Positions 1 to 9,359 of a stretch of 64,000 bases of DNA are shown here, piece by piece (position 1 is the stretch's first letter; each line of letters begins with the position of its first letter). The notes below the pieces were generated by a model that searched no databases, had not been told where the DNA came from, and saw nothing but the letters and a program-made list of their open reading frames with translations. Both the position numbers and the translations under genes were made by a program. The stretch comes from Melioribacter sp051488665 (GTDB lineage: Bacteria > Bacteroidota > Ignavibacteria > Ignavibacteriales > Melioribacteraceae), in contig NZ_JBPSEG010000009.1 of the NCBI RefSeq assembly GCF_051488665.1, positions 60,810-124,809 of the forward strand, read 5' to 3'.

Positions 1-2
1 AT

Positions 3-974
3 TCGAATCTTAAAGTATCCGCGCGCCTGAACATTAACGGCGTGGAACATAAAATTAAAATAAGGCATCAGGGATTCAGTTCGCGCGGCAATTTTAAAAA
101 GAACTTCCGCATTATTTACGAAGAGGGGAGCGATCCGTTTTTCGAAGGTTCGGAAGTCATATTAAATTCGCAGGCGATCGATCCTTCGATGATGAAATCT
201 TTTCTCGCAATCGAAATATTTAAGCATACCGACCTCATTACTTTTAAGATTCAGCCGGTAGCTTTCTATATCAACGATACTTACGAAGGACTCTATTATT
301 TAATTGAGCCGATTGACGAGACTTTTTTTGTCAAAAGAAATATTAAAACTTCGGAATTGTATAAAGCTTACAACGGATTCGCGTTCTTTAATTACGACGA
401 TTTGCCCGATGTACGGAAAGGATACGAAAAAAAATTTCCCGACGACGAAAATTATCATACGCTCGAAAAGTTGATTGCGGCAACAAGCGCAGACGGTGAA
501 AATTTTCCGGAAGAACTCGAAAAGGAATTCGATACGGATAAATTCCTCCAGTATTGGGCGGTTACTGTGCTGATCTGCAATTGGGACGGTATAATTCATA
601 ATTTTTGTTTGAGACGGGATGCTTCGTCGAATAAATTCGAGATTGTGCCGTGGGACCTCGACAGAACATTCATGTGGGACGATTACAGAACCGCTTTTCC
701 GGGAGATAATTATCTTGTTCGTAAGCTTATGAATTATCCCCAATACAGAAAAATCTATAAAGCTCACTTCGAGCGACTGCTCGAAGAAGTATTCAACGCT
801 TCGGTTTTATTTCCCAAAATCGACTCGATGAAAACCGTGATCGGCAATGCATATAATAACGACCGTTGGCTGAAATCCAACGGTTACGACATCGAAACCG
901 AATCGGAAAATATTAAACGGTTTATCGAAAGAAGAATCGATTATATCAAAAATCAATTGAAAAATTTCAACTGA
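3..974 (+). CDS. CotH kinase family protein, 5' end outside window
   Basis: The reading frame is open from the first bases of the window, so the gene is cut at its 5' end. The GTG at 42 lies inside the conserved stretch LNINGVEHKIKIRHQGFSS and is an internal valine, not a start. The protein resembles the CotH family, atypical protein kinases first known from spore coats and widespread in secreted bacterial proteins. The family-like signature is NWDGIIHNF (catalytic-loop-like D and N) followed by VPWDLDRTFMWDD (metal-binding-like acidic motif). The missing N-terminus probably carries a signal peptide. Substrate unknown. The stop is followed 43 bp later by a HAD gene with its own ribosome site. 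Confidence 0.8.
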   Translation, partial: SNLKVSARLNINGVEHKIKIRHQGFSSRGNFKKNFRIIYEEGSDPFFEGSEVILNSQAIDPSMMKSFLAIEIFKHTDLITFKIQPVAFYINDTYEGLYYLIEPIDETFFVKRNIKTSELYKAYNGFAFFNYDDLPDVRKGYEKKFPDDENYHTLEKLIAATSADGENFPEELEKEFDTDKFLQYWAVTVLICNWDGIIHNFCLRRDASSNKFEIVPWDLDRTFMWDDYRTAFPGDNYLVRKLMNYPQYRKIYKAHFERLLEEVFNASVLFPKIDSMKTVIGNAYNNDRWLKSNGYDIETESENIKRFIERRIDYIKNQLKNFN

Positions 975-1017
975 AGCAGGAATGATTTATTTTTGCCAAA
1001 TATATAAAGGGGATTAA

Positions 1018-1638
1018 ATGAAATATTCGGTTATTGTTTTCGACCTTGGCAGCGTGCTGATTCCGTTCGACTATACTAAGGCGATTGAACGAATCAATAA
1101 AGCGGAAGAAGGGCTCGGTAATAAATTCGCCCGGCTCTACGCTGAGAATTACGAATTTCACAGAGATTTTGAACGCGGAAAAATCAGCAGAGAAAAGTTT
1201 CTGGATAAGATGTGCGAATGGCTCGAAGGCAAAGTCGACCGCGAAGAATTTTGCAGAATTTTTTCGGATATTTTTACTACAAACGACGACGTCATAAAAC
1301 TGCTGCCTGTACTGAAAAAAAATTACAAACTCGTCCTACTTTCGAACACTAACGAGATTCACGAAGAATACGGATATTCGCATTACGAATTCCTGAAATA
1401 TTTCGACAAACTTTTTCTTTCGCATAAAGTCGGAGCCGTTAAACCGGAAGAAAAAATTTATCGCGCGGTCGAATCGTACACGGGAATGCATTCGTCGGAA
1501 CATTTTTTTATCGACGACGTTCAGGAATATGTGGACGGCGCAAGAAGATGCGGCTGGGACGCGGCTCGGTTCGTCGATTATAATACTTTAATACACGATT
1601 TGAAAATCAGAAGAATAAATCTCGACGGTCTATCCTGA
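1018..1638 (+). CDS. HAD-superfamily hydrolase, YihX-like
   Basis: A 206-residue HAD family IA phosphatase. Motif I is FDLGSV (Asp9), so the second Asp of the usual DxD is Gly, as in the YihX/glucose-1-phosphatase group. Motif II is LLSNTNE, the conserved Lys lies in VKPEEKIY, and motif IV is FIDDVQEYVDGA. The cap follows motif I as in subfamily I. A GGGG ribosome site sits 5 bp before the ATG. It probably dephosphorylates a small sugar phosphate in the cytosol; the substrate cannot be read from the sequence. Its last 9 bp overlap the convergent ArsC-like gene. Confidence 0.85.
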   Translation: MKYSVIVFDLGSVLIPFDYTKAIERINKAEEGLGNKFARLYAENYEFHRDFERGKISREKFLDKMCEWLEGKVDREEFCRIFSDIFTTNDDVIKLLPVLKKNYKLVLLSNTNEIHEEYGYSHYEFLKYFDKLFLSHKVGAVKPEEKIYRAVESYTGMHSSEHFFIDDVQEYVDGARRCGWDAARFVDYNTLIHDLKIRRINLDGLS

Positions 1639-1968
1639 AATCCATTTTTTCCAGACCTCGGGCTGATATCCTAAAGTTACTTCGTTTCCGTTTCTGACTA
1701 TCGGAGTTTTTAATAGCAACGGATCGTTGAGCAGTTCTTCTTCTGTATCGTAAACCATATATTCGAGATTTCTCTTTTTGTATTGCCTGCCTTCTTTGTC
1801 GAGCAAATCGTCGAGATTGATTTTACGGGTTATATTATCGAGCTCGCCTTTTGTCAGCCCTTTTTCGTTCAAATCCTTGAAATGAAATTTAACGCCTCTT
1901 TCCTTAAAAAAGCGTTCCGCTTTCTTTGTGTCGTTGCATTTTCTGGTGCCGATTATTTGTATGTTCAT
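1630..1968 (-). CDS. ArsC/Spx family thioredoxin-fold protein
   Basis: A 112-residue protein of the arsenate reductase/Spx/YffB family. The N-terminal active-site loop GTRKCNDTKKA has a single nucleophilic Cys (Cys12) in a CxxT arrangement, so it is not a CxxC Spx. The family core is seen in NLDDLLDKEG, LLLKTPIVRNG and a final LGYQPEVWKKW. Such proteins are either glutaredoxin-dependent arsenate reductases or uncharacterised oxidoreductases. No ars operon genes are nearby, so a role in arsenic resistance is not supported. It is convergent with the HAD gene and overlaps it by 9 bp. Confidence 0.85.
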   Translation of the reverse strand: MNIQIIGTRKCNDTKKAERFFKERGVKFHFKDLNEKGLTKGELDNITRKINLDDLLDKEGRQYKKRNLEYMVYDTEEELLNDPLLLKTPIVRNGNEVTLGYQPEVWKKWISG

Positions 1969-2054
1969 GATAATTCCCCTTCGAATGGGTTTTGTTTGCC
2001 AGCCGGTAAAATTATATTTTAACAGCGCTAAAATAAATTAATGACGGAGAAGTA

Positions 2055-4091
2055 ATGAATCTTAAAAAATTTTTTCTAATCAGCATAATAGGAATTTCAC
2101 TCATGAATTGCACTACCGAAAAGCAAGACGATTTCAAATATGTGGCGGAGCAATTTGCCGACTTAAGAATACAAAGGTATAAAATCGACAATTTTGACAA
2201 ACTAACGCTTCAACAGAAAAAACTAGTTTATTATCTCTATCAGGCGGCGCTTGCCGGGAGAGATATTATTTGGGATCAGAATTACAAACACAATCTTTAC
2301 ATCAGAAGAACGCTCGAAGGAATTGTAAAAACCTATAACGGCGACAGAAACGAACCTCAGTTTGCAAAATTTATGGAATATACAAAACGAGTCTGGTTTT
2401 CCAACGGCATTCATCATCATTATTCCAATAAAAAATTCCAGCCGGAATTTTCAAAAGAATATTTTGCAAATCTTGTCAGAGGTTCGGACGAATGGGAGCT
2501 GCCGCTGCAAAACAACGAAACCACGGACGACCTTATTAACAAACTGACTCCCATTTTATTCGATCCCAACGTCGATCCGGTAAAGGTAAATCAGGACCCG
2601 AACGCCGACCTGATTAAAACATCGGCTGTCAATTTTTACGAAGGAGTAACTCAAAAAGAAGCCGAAGACTTTTACAACAGTCTTGCCGACCCGAAAGATA
2701 CCAGACCGGTATCGTACGGACTGAATTCCAAACTCGTTAAAGAAAACGGCAAGATATTCGAACGCACCTGGCGGTATAAAGGAATGTACCACCTGGCTAT
2801 CGACAAAATAACATACTGGCTCGAAAAAGCGATGACAGTGGCGGAAAACGAACAACAGAAAAAAGCTCTCGATTTGTTGGTTAAATATTATGTCACGGGA
2901 AATCTCAAATTGTGGGATCAATACAATATAGAATGGATTAAAGACACGAATTCCGTCGTCGACGTTATTAACGGATTTATCGAAACGTATAACGACCCGC
3001 TCGGATACAAAGCAAATTTCGAATCGGTCGTTTCGTTCAAAGATTTCGAAGCCACAAAGAGAATCAAAACCATAAGCGACAACGCGCAATGGTTCGAGGA
3101 CAATTCTCCCATAATGCCCGAGCATAAAAAGCAAAACGTTAAGGGAATTTCGGCTAAAGTAATAACCGTCGTCGTTGAATCGGGAGACGCTTCGCCCTCG
3201 ACTCCGATAGGCATAAATCTGCCGAATGCAAATTGGATACGAAAAGAATACGGATCGAAATCGGTTAACTTGGGAAACATAGTTCATTCTTACAATAAAG
3301 CTTCGGAAAGCAGCGGACTGATTGAAGAATTCGCATACTCGCAGGAAGAAATAGAACGCGCAAAAAAATACTGGGCGCTGGCAAGCGATCTTCATACCGA
3401 CATGCACGAAGTGATAGGACACGCGTCGGGACAGTTGAATCCGGGCGTCGGTCAGCCGAATGAAACTCTCAAAAATTACGCATCCGTGCTGGAAGAAGCG
3501 CGCGCCGATCTGGTGGCTCTCTATTTCATTATGGATCCCAAACTTGTCGATCTGGGAGTTATGCCTTCCCTCGAAGTCGGTAAAGCAGAATACGACGGTT
3601 ATATCAGAAACGGTTTGATGACTCAGCTTGCCCGCGTTGAATTGGGAGACGATATCGAACAAGCGCATATGAGAAACCGGCAGCTCGTCTCCGGTTGGGT
3701 CTATGAAAAAGGCATGAACGACAATGTAATCGAAAAGAAAGTTAGAGACGGAAAAACTTTTTTTGTAATTAACGATTATCGGAAATTACGCGATTTGTTC
3801 GGAGAACTTCTCAGAGAAATTCAAAGAATTAAATCGGAAGGCGACTACGAAGCCGGTAAAAATCTGGTGGAAAACTACGGCGTTAAAGTCGACAGGGAAC
3901 TTCATGCGGAAGTTCTAGAACGTTATAAAAAACTTAATATCGCTCCGTATGCCGGCTTTATAAATCCCGTACTTGTCCCGGTTATGAACGGCGACGAAAT
4001 TATTGACGTAAAAATTGAATATCCCGAAGACTTTACCGAACAGATGCTCTATTACGCAAAAGAATATTCGTTTTTGCCGACATATAATTAA
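2055..4091 (+). CDS. dipeptidyl-peptidase III (M49) lipoprotein
   Basis: A 678-residue zinc metallopeptidase of family M49. The diagnostic HExxGH motif is HEVIGH (His451, Glu452, His456) and the third zinc ligand lies in LEEARADL (Glu480/481). M49 enzymes remove dipeptides from peptide N-termini. The N-terminus is a lipoprotein signal with lipobox SLMNC (Cys19), so this copy is predicted to be exported and membrane-anchored, probably to digest peptides in the periplasm; the classical enzyme is cytosolic. The start is supported by GGAGAAGTA before the ATG. The gene stands alone and ends at a hairpin shared with the convergent surface-protein gene. Confidence 0.93.
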   Translation: MNLKKFFLISIIGISLMNCTTEKQDDFKYVAEQFADLRIQRYKIDNFDKLTLQQKKLVYYLYQAALAGRDIIWDQNYKHNLYIRRTLEGIVKTYNGDRNEPQFAKFMEYTKRVWFSNGIHHHYSNKKFQPEFSKEYFANLVRGSDEWELPLQNNETTDDLINKLTPILFDPNVDPVKVNQDPNADLIKTSAVNFYEGVTQKEAEDFYNSLADPKDTRPVSYGLNSKLVKENGKIFERTWRYKGMYHLAIDKITYWLEKAMTVAENEQQKKALDLLVKYYVTGNLKLWDQYNIEWIKDTNSVVDVINGFIETYNDPLGYKANFESVVSFKDFEATKRIKTISDNAQWFEDNSPIMPEHKKQNVKGISAKVITVVVESGDASPSTPIGINLPNANWIRKEYGSKSVNLGNIVHSYNKASESSGLIEEFAYSQEEIERAKKYWALASDLHTDMHEVIGHASGQLNPGVGQPNETLKNYASVLEEARADLVALYFIMDPKLVDLGVMPSLEVGKAEYDGYIRNGLMTQLARVELGDDIEQAHMRNRQLVSGWVYEKGMNDNVIEKKVRDGKTFFVINDYRKLRDLFGELLREIQRIKSEGDYEAGKNLVENYGVKVDRELHAEVLERYKKLNIAPYAGFINPVLVPVMNGDEIIDVKIEYPEDFTEQMLYYAKEYSFLPTYN

Positions 4092-4100
4092 TCTTATAAA

Positions 4101-4136
4101 AAAAGAGAGGGAGATGATTGATATCTCCCCCTCTTT
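4101..4136. terminator. bidirectional hairpin between convergent genes
   Basis: An A-rich run leads into AAAGAGAGGGAGAT, a short loop and ATCTCCCCCTCTTT. The stem is nearly perfect and U/A tracts flank it on both sides. It lies 10 bp after the M49 peptidase stop and 10 bp from the stop of the convergent VIT/vWA gene, so it can end both transcripts. Confidence 0.75.
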
Positions 4137-4145
4137 GCCCTCGGA

Positions 4146-6296
4146 TTATTTCATGTAAACGAGTTTGATCGATTTCTTGAACGCGCCTCCCGAGACCGTA
4201 AAGATATAAACGCCCGAAGAAAGCTGTTCACCTTCGTCGTTTTTTCCGTCCCAGAAAAGATTTATAATATTTGAACTGTTCGGCGTATACTCGAATGTTT
4301 TAACTTCCTGTCCGAGTAAATTATAAATTTTGATTTTGATGTTTTCCTTAGCTGCCTCTGCCGGCAAAGTAACGGTAATGTTTACCTGCGAATTGAACGG
4401 ATTCGGATAAGCTTTAACGTCGAATTCCGTCGGAACCTCATTCTCTTCGTCGACCGATATTATGGCTCCTCCGTCGTCCCAGCCCCTTTGCTGTTCCTGA
4501 ACGCATTCTATACAAACCGTGTCCCCGGGCTCCAGGCACAGGAATGAAGTATAAGTAGACAATACTCGGTAGCGAGCGCTCAAATCGATCAGTTCAATTA
4601 TTTCTTTGTTTGTTAAATACCCTTTTTCGAGATTGCTTATATACCATCCCGTCCACATTTGAGCTGTCGTGCTGTCTGCGTTGGCTATTTCGTTTTCATA
4701 GATATTCAAAGTCGACGTGAACGGTTTCGAGTCGTAAATTCCTGAGGCTTTTATCGTAAAGGGAAAACTACCGATATACTTACCGATCTGTACAATCGGC
4801 TCGCCGATATTGATGGAGGCTTCAATACTTTTTAAGCTCTGTCTGCTAAAACAAAAACCGGCTTCGAGAGTAGTATAGAGATCGAACGAAGTTATTAATC
4901 CGCTTATTTGTCCGAAGAGTTCGTTCATTGTTGCAAGCGGCGAATTGTTTAATCTTTTATAGTCACCGCCCGTCAATCTCGCAAGATTTGTGTAAAAATA
5001 TTCGTTGCCCAGATACGATCTGTTGCCGAAATAATAATAGTAATAATTATTGTTGTTGAAGTCGAAAATGTATGTGGGCGGCAAAGGGGAGTAATAAGTT
5101 TGCAGGTCGTTTATCAATTGATTTGCCTGTTCGAAGCTGCCGAATTGATCGGAAGAAGCCATCAGATAAACCACGGCGCTGTCCCCGTCGTTCTGTAGAT
5201 ATTCGTAACCGTCGTTCAATAATGTAGCCAAATTGCTGTAGGAAGACAGATGGGCGCCTTTGAAGTTTTCCAGTACGGCGTTAATTGAATTGGTGTCGGC
5301 GTTAATCCAACTCTCGCTCAGTCGTTGGGTGCCGAGCATCGAATAAAAAATGTTGAATCGGTCGTCTTCTTCCAAATTCGTTTTTATCAGCGTCTTAAGA
5401 TTTGAGACTACGTCGTCTTTTGATAGAGTAGTTTTTCTTACGTCGTAATCAATGAGAAATAAAATTTTGTTCTTCTTTTTATCGATGATAGTATTGCCCG
5501 GGAAGAGAGCCATTTGATAGTATCCCGTTTCTCCGTCGTCATACTTTTTCAGGTAGACTCCGTTTATCATCGGATTGGGATATTCAACCGCCAAGTTCGA
5601 CGGCAGACTTGAAACATTCGTGAATGAAACATATTCGTAGTCGGCGGGATATTCCGTTCCGGAGGCGTTAACAAACTCGCCGTCCTTGCCGGCTAATACG
5701 GGATTTTTCCATTCGTTAAAGTTCAATGCGGCTATTTCAAGATTCGCTACGGGTTTGTTTGCGGCATTCAAAATGTAGTAGGGTAACGGAACCAGAGCTT
5801 TTTCACTGTACCAATTGTTAGGCGTCAAATACTGAATTTTAAATTTCCTGAAGGATTTGGGAAAAAGCGGATAAACGCGTAGTTCATAATTGTTGGTAGA
5901 CCGTTTGTACAATACCGCAGGGTCGCGTCTTCGGCTGACGATATTTTCATAAATAGTAGACGCAGTCCATGTATCGAGCAGAAGTCCTTTGCTGATTTCG
6001 TCTCCTACCCAGAGCCACAGATCAGTTACCACGCTTCCTTCCGGCAAAGAAAAATTAAGCACAATCTCGAGCTGCTTATCGTCGCTTAAATATGTGTCGG
6101 TAGTCGCTACTTCGAGTATGAGATCGATTTTGCTGAAAACTCCCTCCGGCTTTACAATAACCTGGGCTTTATTAATTACGGGCGTGTAATTGCCCCATCC
6201 ATGCGGGTCGTTAATCGACAGGTAAGCGTATTGCTGAGCCTTAATACTAAAAACCAGGGCAAAAAGAATTAGAAAAAAAGCGTATCTTTTTAACAT
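4146..6296 (-). CDS. VIT/vWA-type secreted protein with T9SS sorting domain
   Basis: A 716-residue predicted surface protein. Residues 1-20 are a signal peptide ending at IKAQ. About residues 40-170 resemble a VIT domain, with LNFSLPEGSVVTDLWLWVG and VLYKRSTNNYELRVYPLFP. A von Willebrand A-like segment follows from NKILFLIDYDVRKT, but the MIDAS DxSxS is not conserved (IDYDV). A low-complexity Asn/Tyr run lies near FDFNNNNYYYYYFGNR. A short Cys pair (CLEPGDTVCIEC) precedes the C-terminal type A sorting domain (YPNPFNSQVNIT ... YNLLGQEV ... SSGVYIFTV). Export through the type IX system is inferred from that domain. Ligand unknown. Confidence 0.85.
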   Translation of the reverse strand: MLKRYAFFLILFALVFSIKAQQYAYLSINDPHGWGNYTPVINKAQVIVKPEGVFSKIDLILEVATTDTYLSDDKQLEIVLNFSLPEGSVVTDLWLWVGDEISKGLLLDTWTASTIYENIVSRRRDPAVLYKRSTNNYELRVYPLFPKSFRKFKIQYLTPNNWYSEKALVPLPYYILNAANKPVANLEIAALNFNEWKNPVLAGKDGEFVNASGTEYPADYEYVSFTNVSSLPSNLAVEYPNPMINGVYLKKYDDGETGYYQMALFPGNTIIDKKKNKILFLIDYDVRKTTLSKDDVVSNLKTLIKTNLEEDDRFNIFYSMLGTQRLSESWINADTNSINAVLENFKGAHLSSYSNLATLLNDGYEYLQNDGDSAVVYLMASSDQFGSFEQANQLINDLQTYYSPLPPTYIFDFNNNNYYYYYFGNRSYLGNEYFYTNLARLTGGDYKRLNNSPLATMNELFGQISGLITSFDLYTTLEAGFCFSRQSLKSIEASINIGEPIVQIGKYIGSFPFTIKASGIYDSKPFTSTLNIYENEIANADSTTAQMWTGWYISNLEKGYLTNKEIIELIDLSARYRVLSTYTSFLCLEPGDTVCIECVQEQQRGWDDGGAIISVDEENEVPTEFDVKAYPNPFNSQVNITVTLPAEAAKENIKIKIYNLLGQEVKTFEYTPNSSNIINLFWDGKNDEGEQLSSGVYIFTVSGGAFKKSIKLVYMK

Positions 6297-6477
6297 AGAA
6301 GCCCCCTTTTAATAATGAATATTTAAAATAATTTTACTCAAAAATTATTCCAAATTCTATATATAATAATACGGTACAGTTTCAAACTTTTTTATTAACA
6401 CATGCGAAATATTTTCGCGCCGGAGTAAATTTTTCGTTTAAAAAGATTATTTTGGGATTAATTGCTATTTTATATAC

Positions 6478-7125
6478 ATGAATTTGAAACTGGTAGTATT
6501 CGACCTGGACGGTACGCTTGTAAGTTCGCACAAAACAATTTACGCGGCTACAATAGAAACTTTTAACCGTCTCGGCATTGAGCATAATTTGACGGAAGAT
6601 GAATTCTATTCCCGGATCGGTCTTCATTTCGAAGATATTTTTGAAGAATTCGGAATAAAAGTCCCTGATTTCAAAGAATTTATCGAGTTGTATAAGTCGA
6701 TTTATTTTGACTTTATTAAATACTCCGAACTTTACGAAGGCGTCCAGGAGATATTAGAGGATTTAAAGAGGAATAAAATCAAGCGCGCTCTTTTGACTAC
6801 CAAGTCGCAAGAGCAGGCTGAATTGATTTTGAAACATTTCGGCATCGATCCCGAATTCGATTTTATAATGGGGAGGCGTCCTGGGTTCGAGCATAAACCT
6901 TCGCCACAGCCGCTCCTTTTTATTTGTGAAAGTTTAAATGTTATTCCGGCCGATACTTTAATGGTCGGCGATACCGAGCTCGACGTTCTTTGCGCCAAAA
7001 ATGCAAACGCAAAATCGTGCGCAGTTACGTACGGATATCGAACAGCCAATGATTTAATAAAACTCGATCCCGATCTGATTGTAGGGTCGCTCGATGAACT
7101 GAGATTGAGATTCAACGGAAAATAA
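6478..7125 (+). CDS. HAD phosphatase, phosphoglycolate phosphatase-like
   Basis: A 215-residue HAD subfamily IA hydrolase with complete motifs: FDLDGTLVSS (DxDGT), ALLTTKS, KPSPQPLL and MVGDTELDV. It matches the Gph/PpaX type in length and cap position, but the true substrate could be another small phosphate ester. No ribosome site is visible before the ATG and an AT-rich TATTTTATATA lies immediately upstream, so a leaderless or very short leader transcript is possible. It is followed after 1 bp by the Mut7-C gene, so the two are probably co-transcribed. Confidence 0.88.
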   Translation: MNLKLVVFDLDGTLVSSHKTIYAATIETFNRLGIEHNLTEDEFYSRIGLHFEDIFEEFGIKVPDFKEFIELYKSIYFDFIKYSELYEGVQEILEDLKRNKIKRALLTTKSQEQAELILKHFGIDPEFDFIMGRRPGFEHKPSPQPLLFICESLNVIPADTLMVGDTELDVLCAKNANAKSCAVTYGYRTANDLIKLDPDLIVGSLDELRLRFNGK

Positions 7126-7126
7126 A

Positions 7127-7873
7127 ATGAAATCCGCCACTCTTCGTTTCTACGAAGAATTAAACGATTTCCTTCCGCCTGCAAAAAGAAAAGTCCCGTT
7201 TCAATACCGGTTTTACGGAAGTCCTTCGGTTAAAGACGTAATCGAATCGTGCGGAGCGCCTCATACGGAAGTCGACCTGATAATTGTAAACGGGAATTCC
7301 GTCGGATTCGATTACCGGATAAAAGAAGGCGATTATATTTCGGTTTATCCGGAATTCGAGTCGATCGATATAACTCCCGTACAGAAATTAAGACCCTCGC
7401 CGCTCAGAAATCCGCGTTTCATTCTCGACGTCCACCTGGGAAGGCTTGCGCGCTATTTGAGAATCTGCGGTTTCGATTCTCTCTACAGAAACGATTTTTC
7501 CGACGAAGAAATTATCGATATTTCTGTAAATGAAAAAAGATGCATCCTTACGCGCGACGTCGGCATCTTGAAAAATAACAAAGTAGTCAGAGGCTACTGG
7601 ATTAGAAATCAGTCGCCTGTAAAACAGCTTAGAGAAGTTGTCGGCAGATTCGATCTCGCCGGCGCCGTACAACCGTTTTCTCTTTGCATCGAATGCAATG
7701 TAAAACTAAATAAAACCGAGAAAGAGAAAGTGGAAAACCTTTTGCCTCCGAAAGTAAAAAAAATAAATACCGAATTTTACAGATGCCCAAATTGTAAAAA
7801 AGTCTATTGGAAAGGAACGCATTACAAAAAAATGATTGAACTGATTCGAACGATTCAACATGAAGGGCGTTAA
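7127..7873 (+). CDS. ubiquitin-like + Mut7-C RNase domain protein
   Basis: A 248-residue two-domain protein. Residues 1-90 match the Mut7-C-associated ubiquitin-like domain (ThiS/MoaD fold), with VIVNGNSVGFDYRIKEGD and a YPEFESID ending. Residues 95-245 are a Mut7-C domain, a PIN-like RNase fold, beginning FILDVHLGRLARYLRICGFD and continuing CILTRDVGIL. It ends in a zinc ribbon formed by CIECNVKL and CPNCKKVYWKGTHY. The Asp residues in LDVHLG and TRDVG are the expected metal-binding positions. The ATG begins 1 bp after the upstream HAD stop. An RNA target is expected from the fold but unknown. Confidence 0.88.
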   Translation: MKSATLRFYEELNDFLPPAKRKVPFQYRFYGSPSVKDVIESCGAPHTEVDLIIVNGNSVGFDYRIKEGDYISVYPEFESIDITPVQKLRPSPLRNPRFILDVHLGRLARYLRICGFDSLYRNDFSDEEIIDISVNEKRCILTRDVGILKNNKVVRGYWIRNQSPVKQLREVVGRFDLAGAVQPFSLCIECNVKLNKTEKEKVENLLPPKVKKINTEFYRCPNCKKVYWKGTHYKKMIELIRTIQHEGR

Positions 7874-7922
7874 TGATTATCTGTTTCTAAAATTATATAT
7901 TATATCAAAGGGTTAAACGATT

Positions 7923-8729
7923 ATGGAATACAGACTGAGCGAAATATATATCTATCCTTTCAAATCTTTAGGAGGGATATCGTTAAAGCGCGCCGAGGCA
8001 ACAGACCGCGGACTTAAGTACGACAGGCGATTCATGCTTGTAGACGGCCAAGGCAATTTCCTGACGCAAAGGAAGTTTCCCGTTATGGCTTTAATAAAAC
8101 CGGAAATAACGGACGAAGGTTTTCGCCTCCGATATTCAAAAGACAACAGGATAATTGAAATACCGTTTAGACCGGAATCCGACGTCAGAGCAAAAGTTAA
8201 AATATGGGACGACGAAGTCGAAGCCCTGCTTGTTTCGGAAGAAGCCGATAAATGGTTCGAAGAGATATTGAAAATAAAATGCCGTCTCGTATTTATGGAA
8301 GACGACGTTAAGAGATACGCAGATAAGAAATACGCGTTAAATAATGAGCTGGTTAGTTTTGCAGACGGATTTCCTTTTTTAATTATCGGCGAAGAGTCGC
8401 TCAAAGACCTTAATTCCCGTCTGAATGTAAAAATTCCAATGAATCGTTTTCGTCCCAACCTTGTTTTTAAGGGGGGGCGTCCCTTCGACGAGGATAAATG
8501 GGAATCTTTCGTACTGAACGGAATTAAATTTCGGGTTGTAAAACCGTGCGCGCGTTGCGTGATAACGACTGTCGATCAGACAAACGCCCGGAAAAGCGAA
8601 GAGCCCCTCAAAACTCTTTCTCTTTATCGGAAGGAGGGAAATAAAATATTATTCGGACAAAATTTGCTGCACGAAGGAGCCGGATTAATCGAAACGGATT
8701 CGTTAATAACAGTAACACAATGGAAATAA
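7923..8729 (+). CDS. MOSC domain protein (YcbX/mARC-like)
   Basis: A 268-residue protein with the N-terminal MOSC beta-barrel (LSEIYIYPFKSLGGI, DRRFMLVDGQGNFLTQR) and a C-terminal MOSC domain. The latter contains MNRFRPNLVFKGG and VKPCARCVITTVDQ, whose Cys is the predicted molybdenum-cofactor ligand. YcbX and mARC enzymes reduce N-hydroxylated compounds with electrons from a ferredoxin or cytochrome b5 partner. No ferredoxin domain is fused at the C-terminus here, so a separate electron donor is needed. AAGGG sits before the ATG. The start of the DUF502 gene follows 21 bp after the stop. Confidence 0.88.
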   Translation: MEYRLSEIYIYPFKSLGGISLKRAEATDRGLKYDRRFMLVDGQGNFLTQRKFPVMALIKPEITDEGFRLRYSKDNRIIEIPFRPESDVRAKVKIWDDEVEALLVSEEADKWFEEILKIKCRLVFMEDDVKRYADKKYALNNELVSFADGFPFLIIGEESLKDLNSRLNVKIPMNRFRPNLVFKGGRPFDEDKWESFVLNGIKFRVVKPCARCVITTVDQTNARKSEEPLKTLSLYRKEGNKILFGQNLLHEGAGLIETDSLITVTQWK

Positions 8730-8750
8730 TATTTTGTAAACGGAGCGATT

Positions 8751-9359
8751 ATGGAAAGATTAAAAGCCTTTTTAAGAACCACATTCCTCGGCGGATTTTT
8801 GATTGTGCTGCCGATTATCCTTTTGATATTCGTGCTCGATTGGTTCTTCAACTTTTTGACGGACAAAATAAGACCGGTTACGAATATCCTGGTGGAAACC
8901 GCCCGGTTGAACGAACTGGTCGCTTCGGTTGCCGCCGTAATTATAATTCTGCTCCTCTTTTTTATTGTCGGATTGATAGTGAGAACAAGTCTTGGCAGTT
9001 ATATAATCGGATTTCTGGAAGAAAAAATTTTAAGGCGCGTGCCGCTTTATAAAATCATTAAAGATACGGTTATACATCTGTTCGGCGACGAGAAATTGAT
9101 TTTCAAAGGAGTGGCGCTGGTAAAACCGTTTGGCAACGATACGATGGTCACCGCTTTTATTACGGACGAAAGCTTCGACGGATACACAACCGTTTTCATT
9201 CCTTCGGCACCGGCTCCGACGGGTGGATACATTTATCATATCAAAAACGAATTCGTAATTAAACTCGATTACCCGGTGGAAGAGGCAATGCGAACGGTTC
9301 TTAGTCTCGGAGGCGGCTCCGGAAAACTCCTTAATACGATGAATGAGAAAAAATCATAA
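8751..9359 (+). CDS. DUF502 family membrane protein
   Basis: A 202-residue integral membrane protein with two strong hydrophobic segments (about residues 12-34 and 58-80) and a soluble C-terminal beta-rich region. Family signs are FLGGFLIVLPI near the N-terminus, VPLYKIIKDTVIHLFG and VFIPSAPAPTGGYIY. The family is widespread and its role is unknown; it is related to COV-type membrane proteins of plants. GGAG precedes the ATG. The stop overlaps the convergent proA gene by 6 bp, leaving no room for a terminator. Confidence 0.88.
   Translation: MERLKAFLRTTFLGGFLIVLPIILLIFVLDWFFNFLTDKIRPVTNILVETARLNELVASVAAVIIILLLFFIVGLIVRTSLGSYIIGFLEEKILRRVPLYKIIKDTVIHLFGDEKLIFKGVALVKPFGNDTMVTAFITDESFDGYTTVFIPSAPAPTGGYIYHIKNEFVIKLDYPVEEAMRTVLSLGGGSGKLLNTMNEKKS

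Noticed and set aside
1630..1968. Arsenate resistance function of the ArsC-like gene
   Set aside because: No arsR, arsB or acr3 gene is near, and the CxxT site alone does not tell arsenate reductase from other family members.
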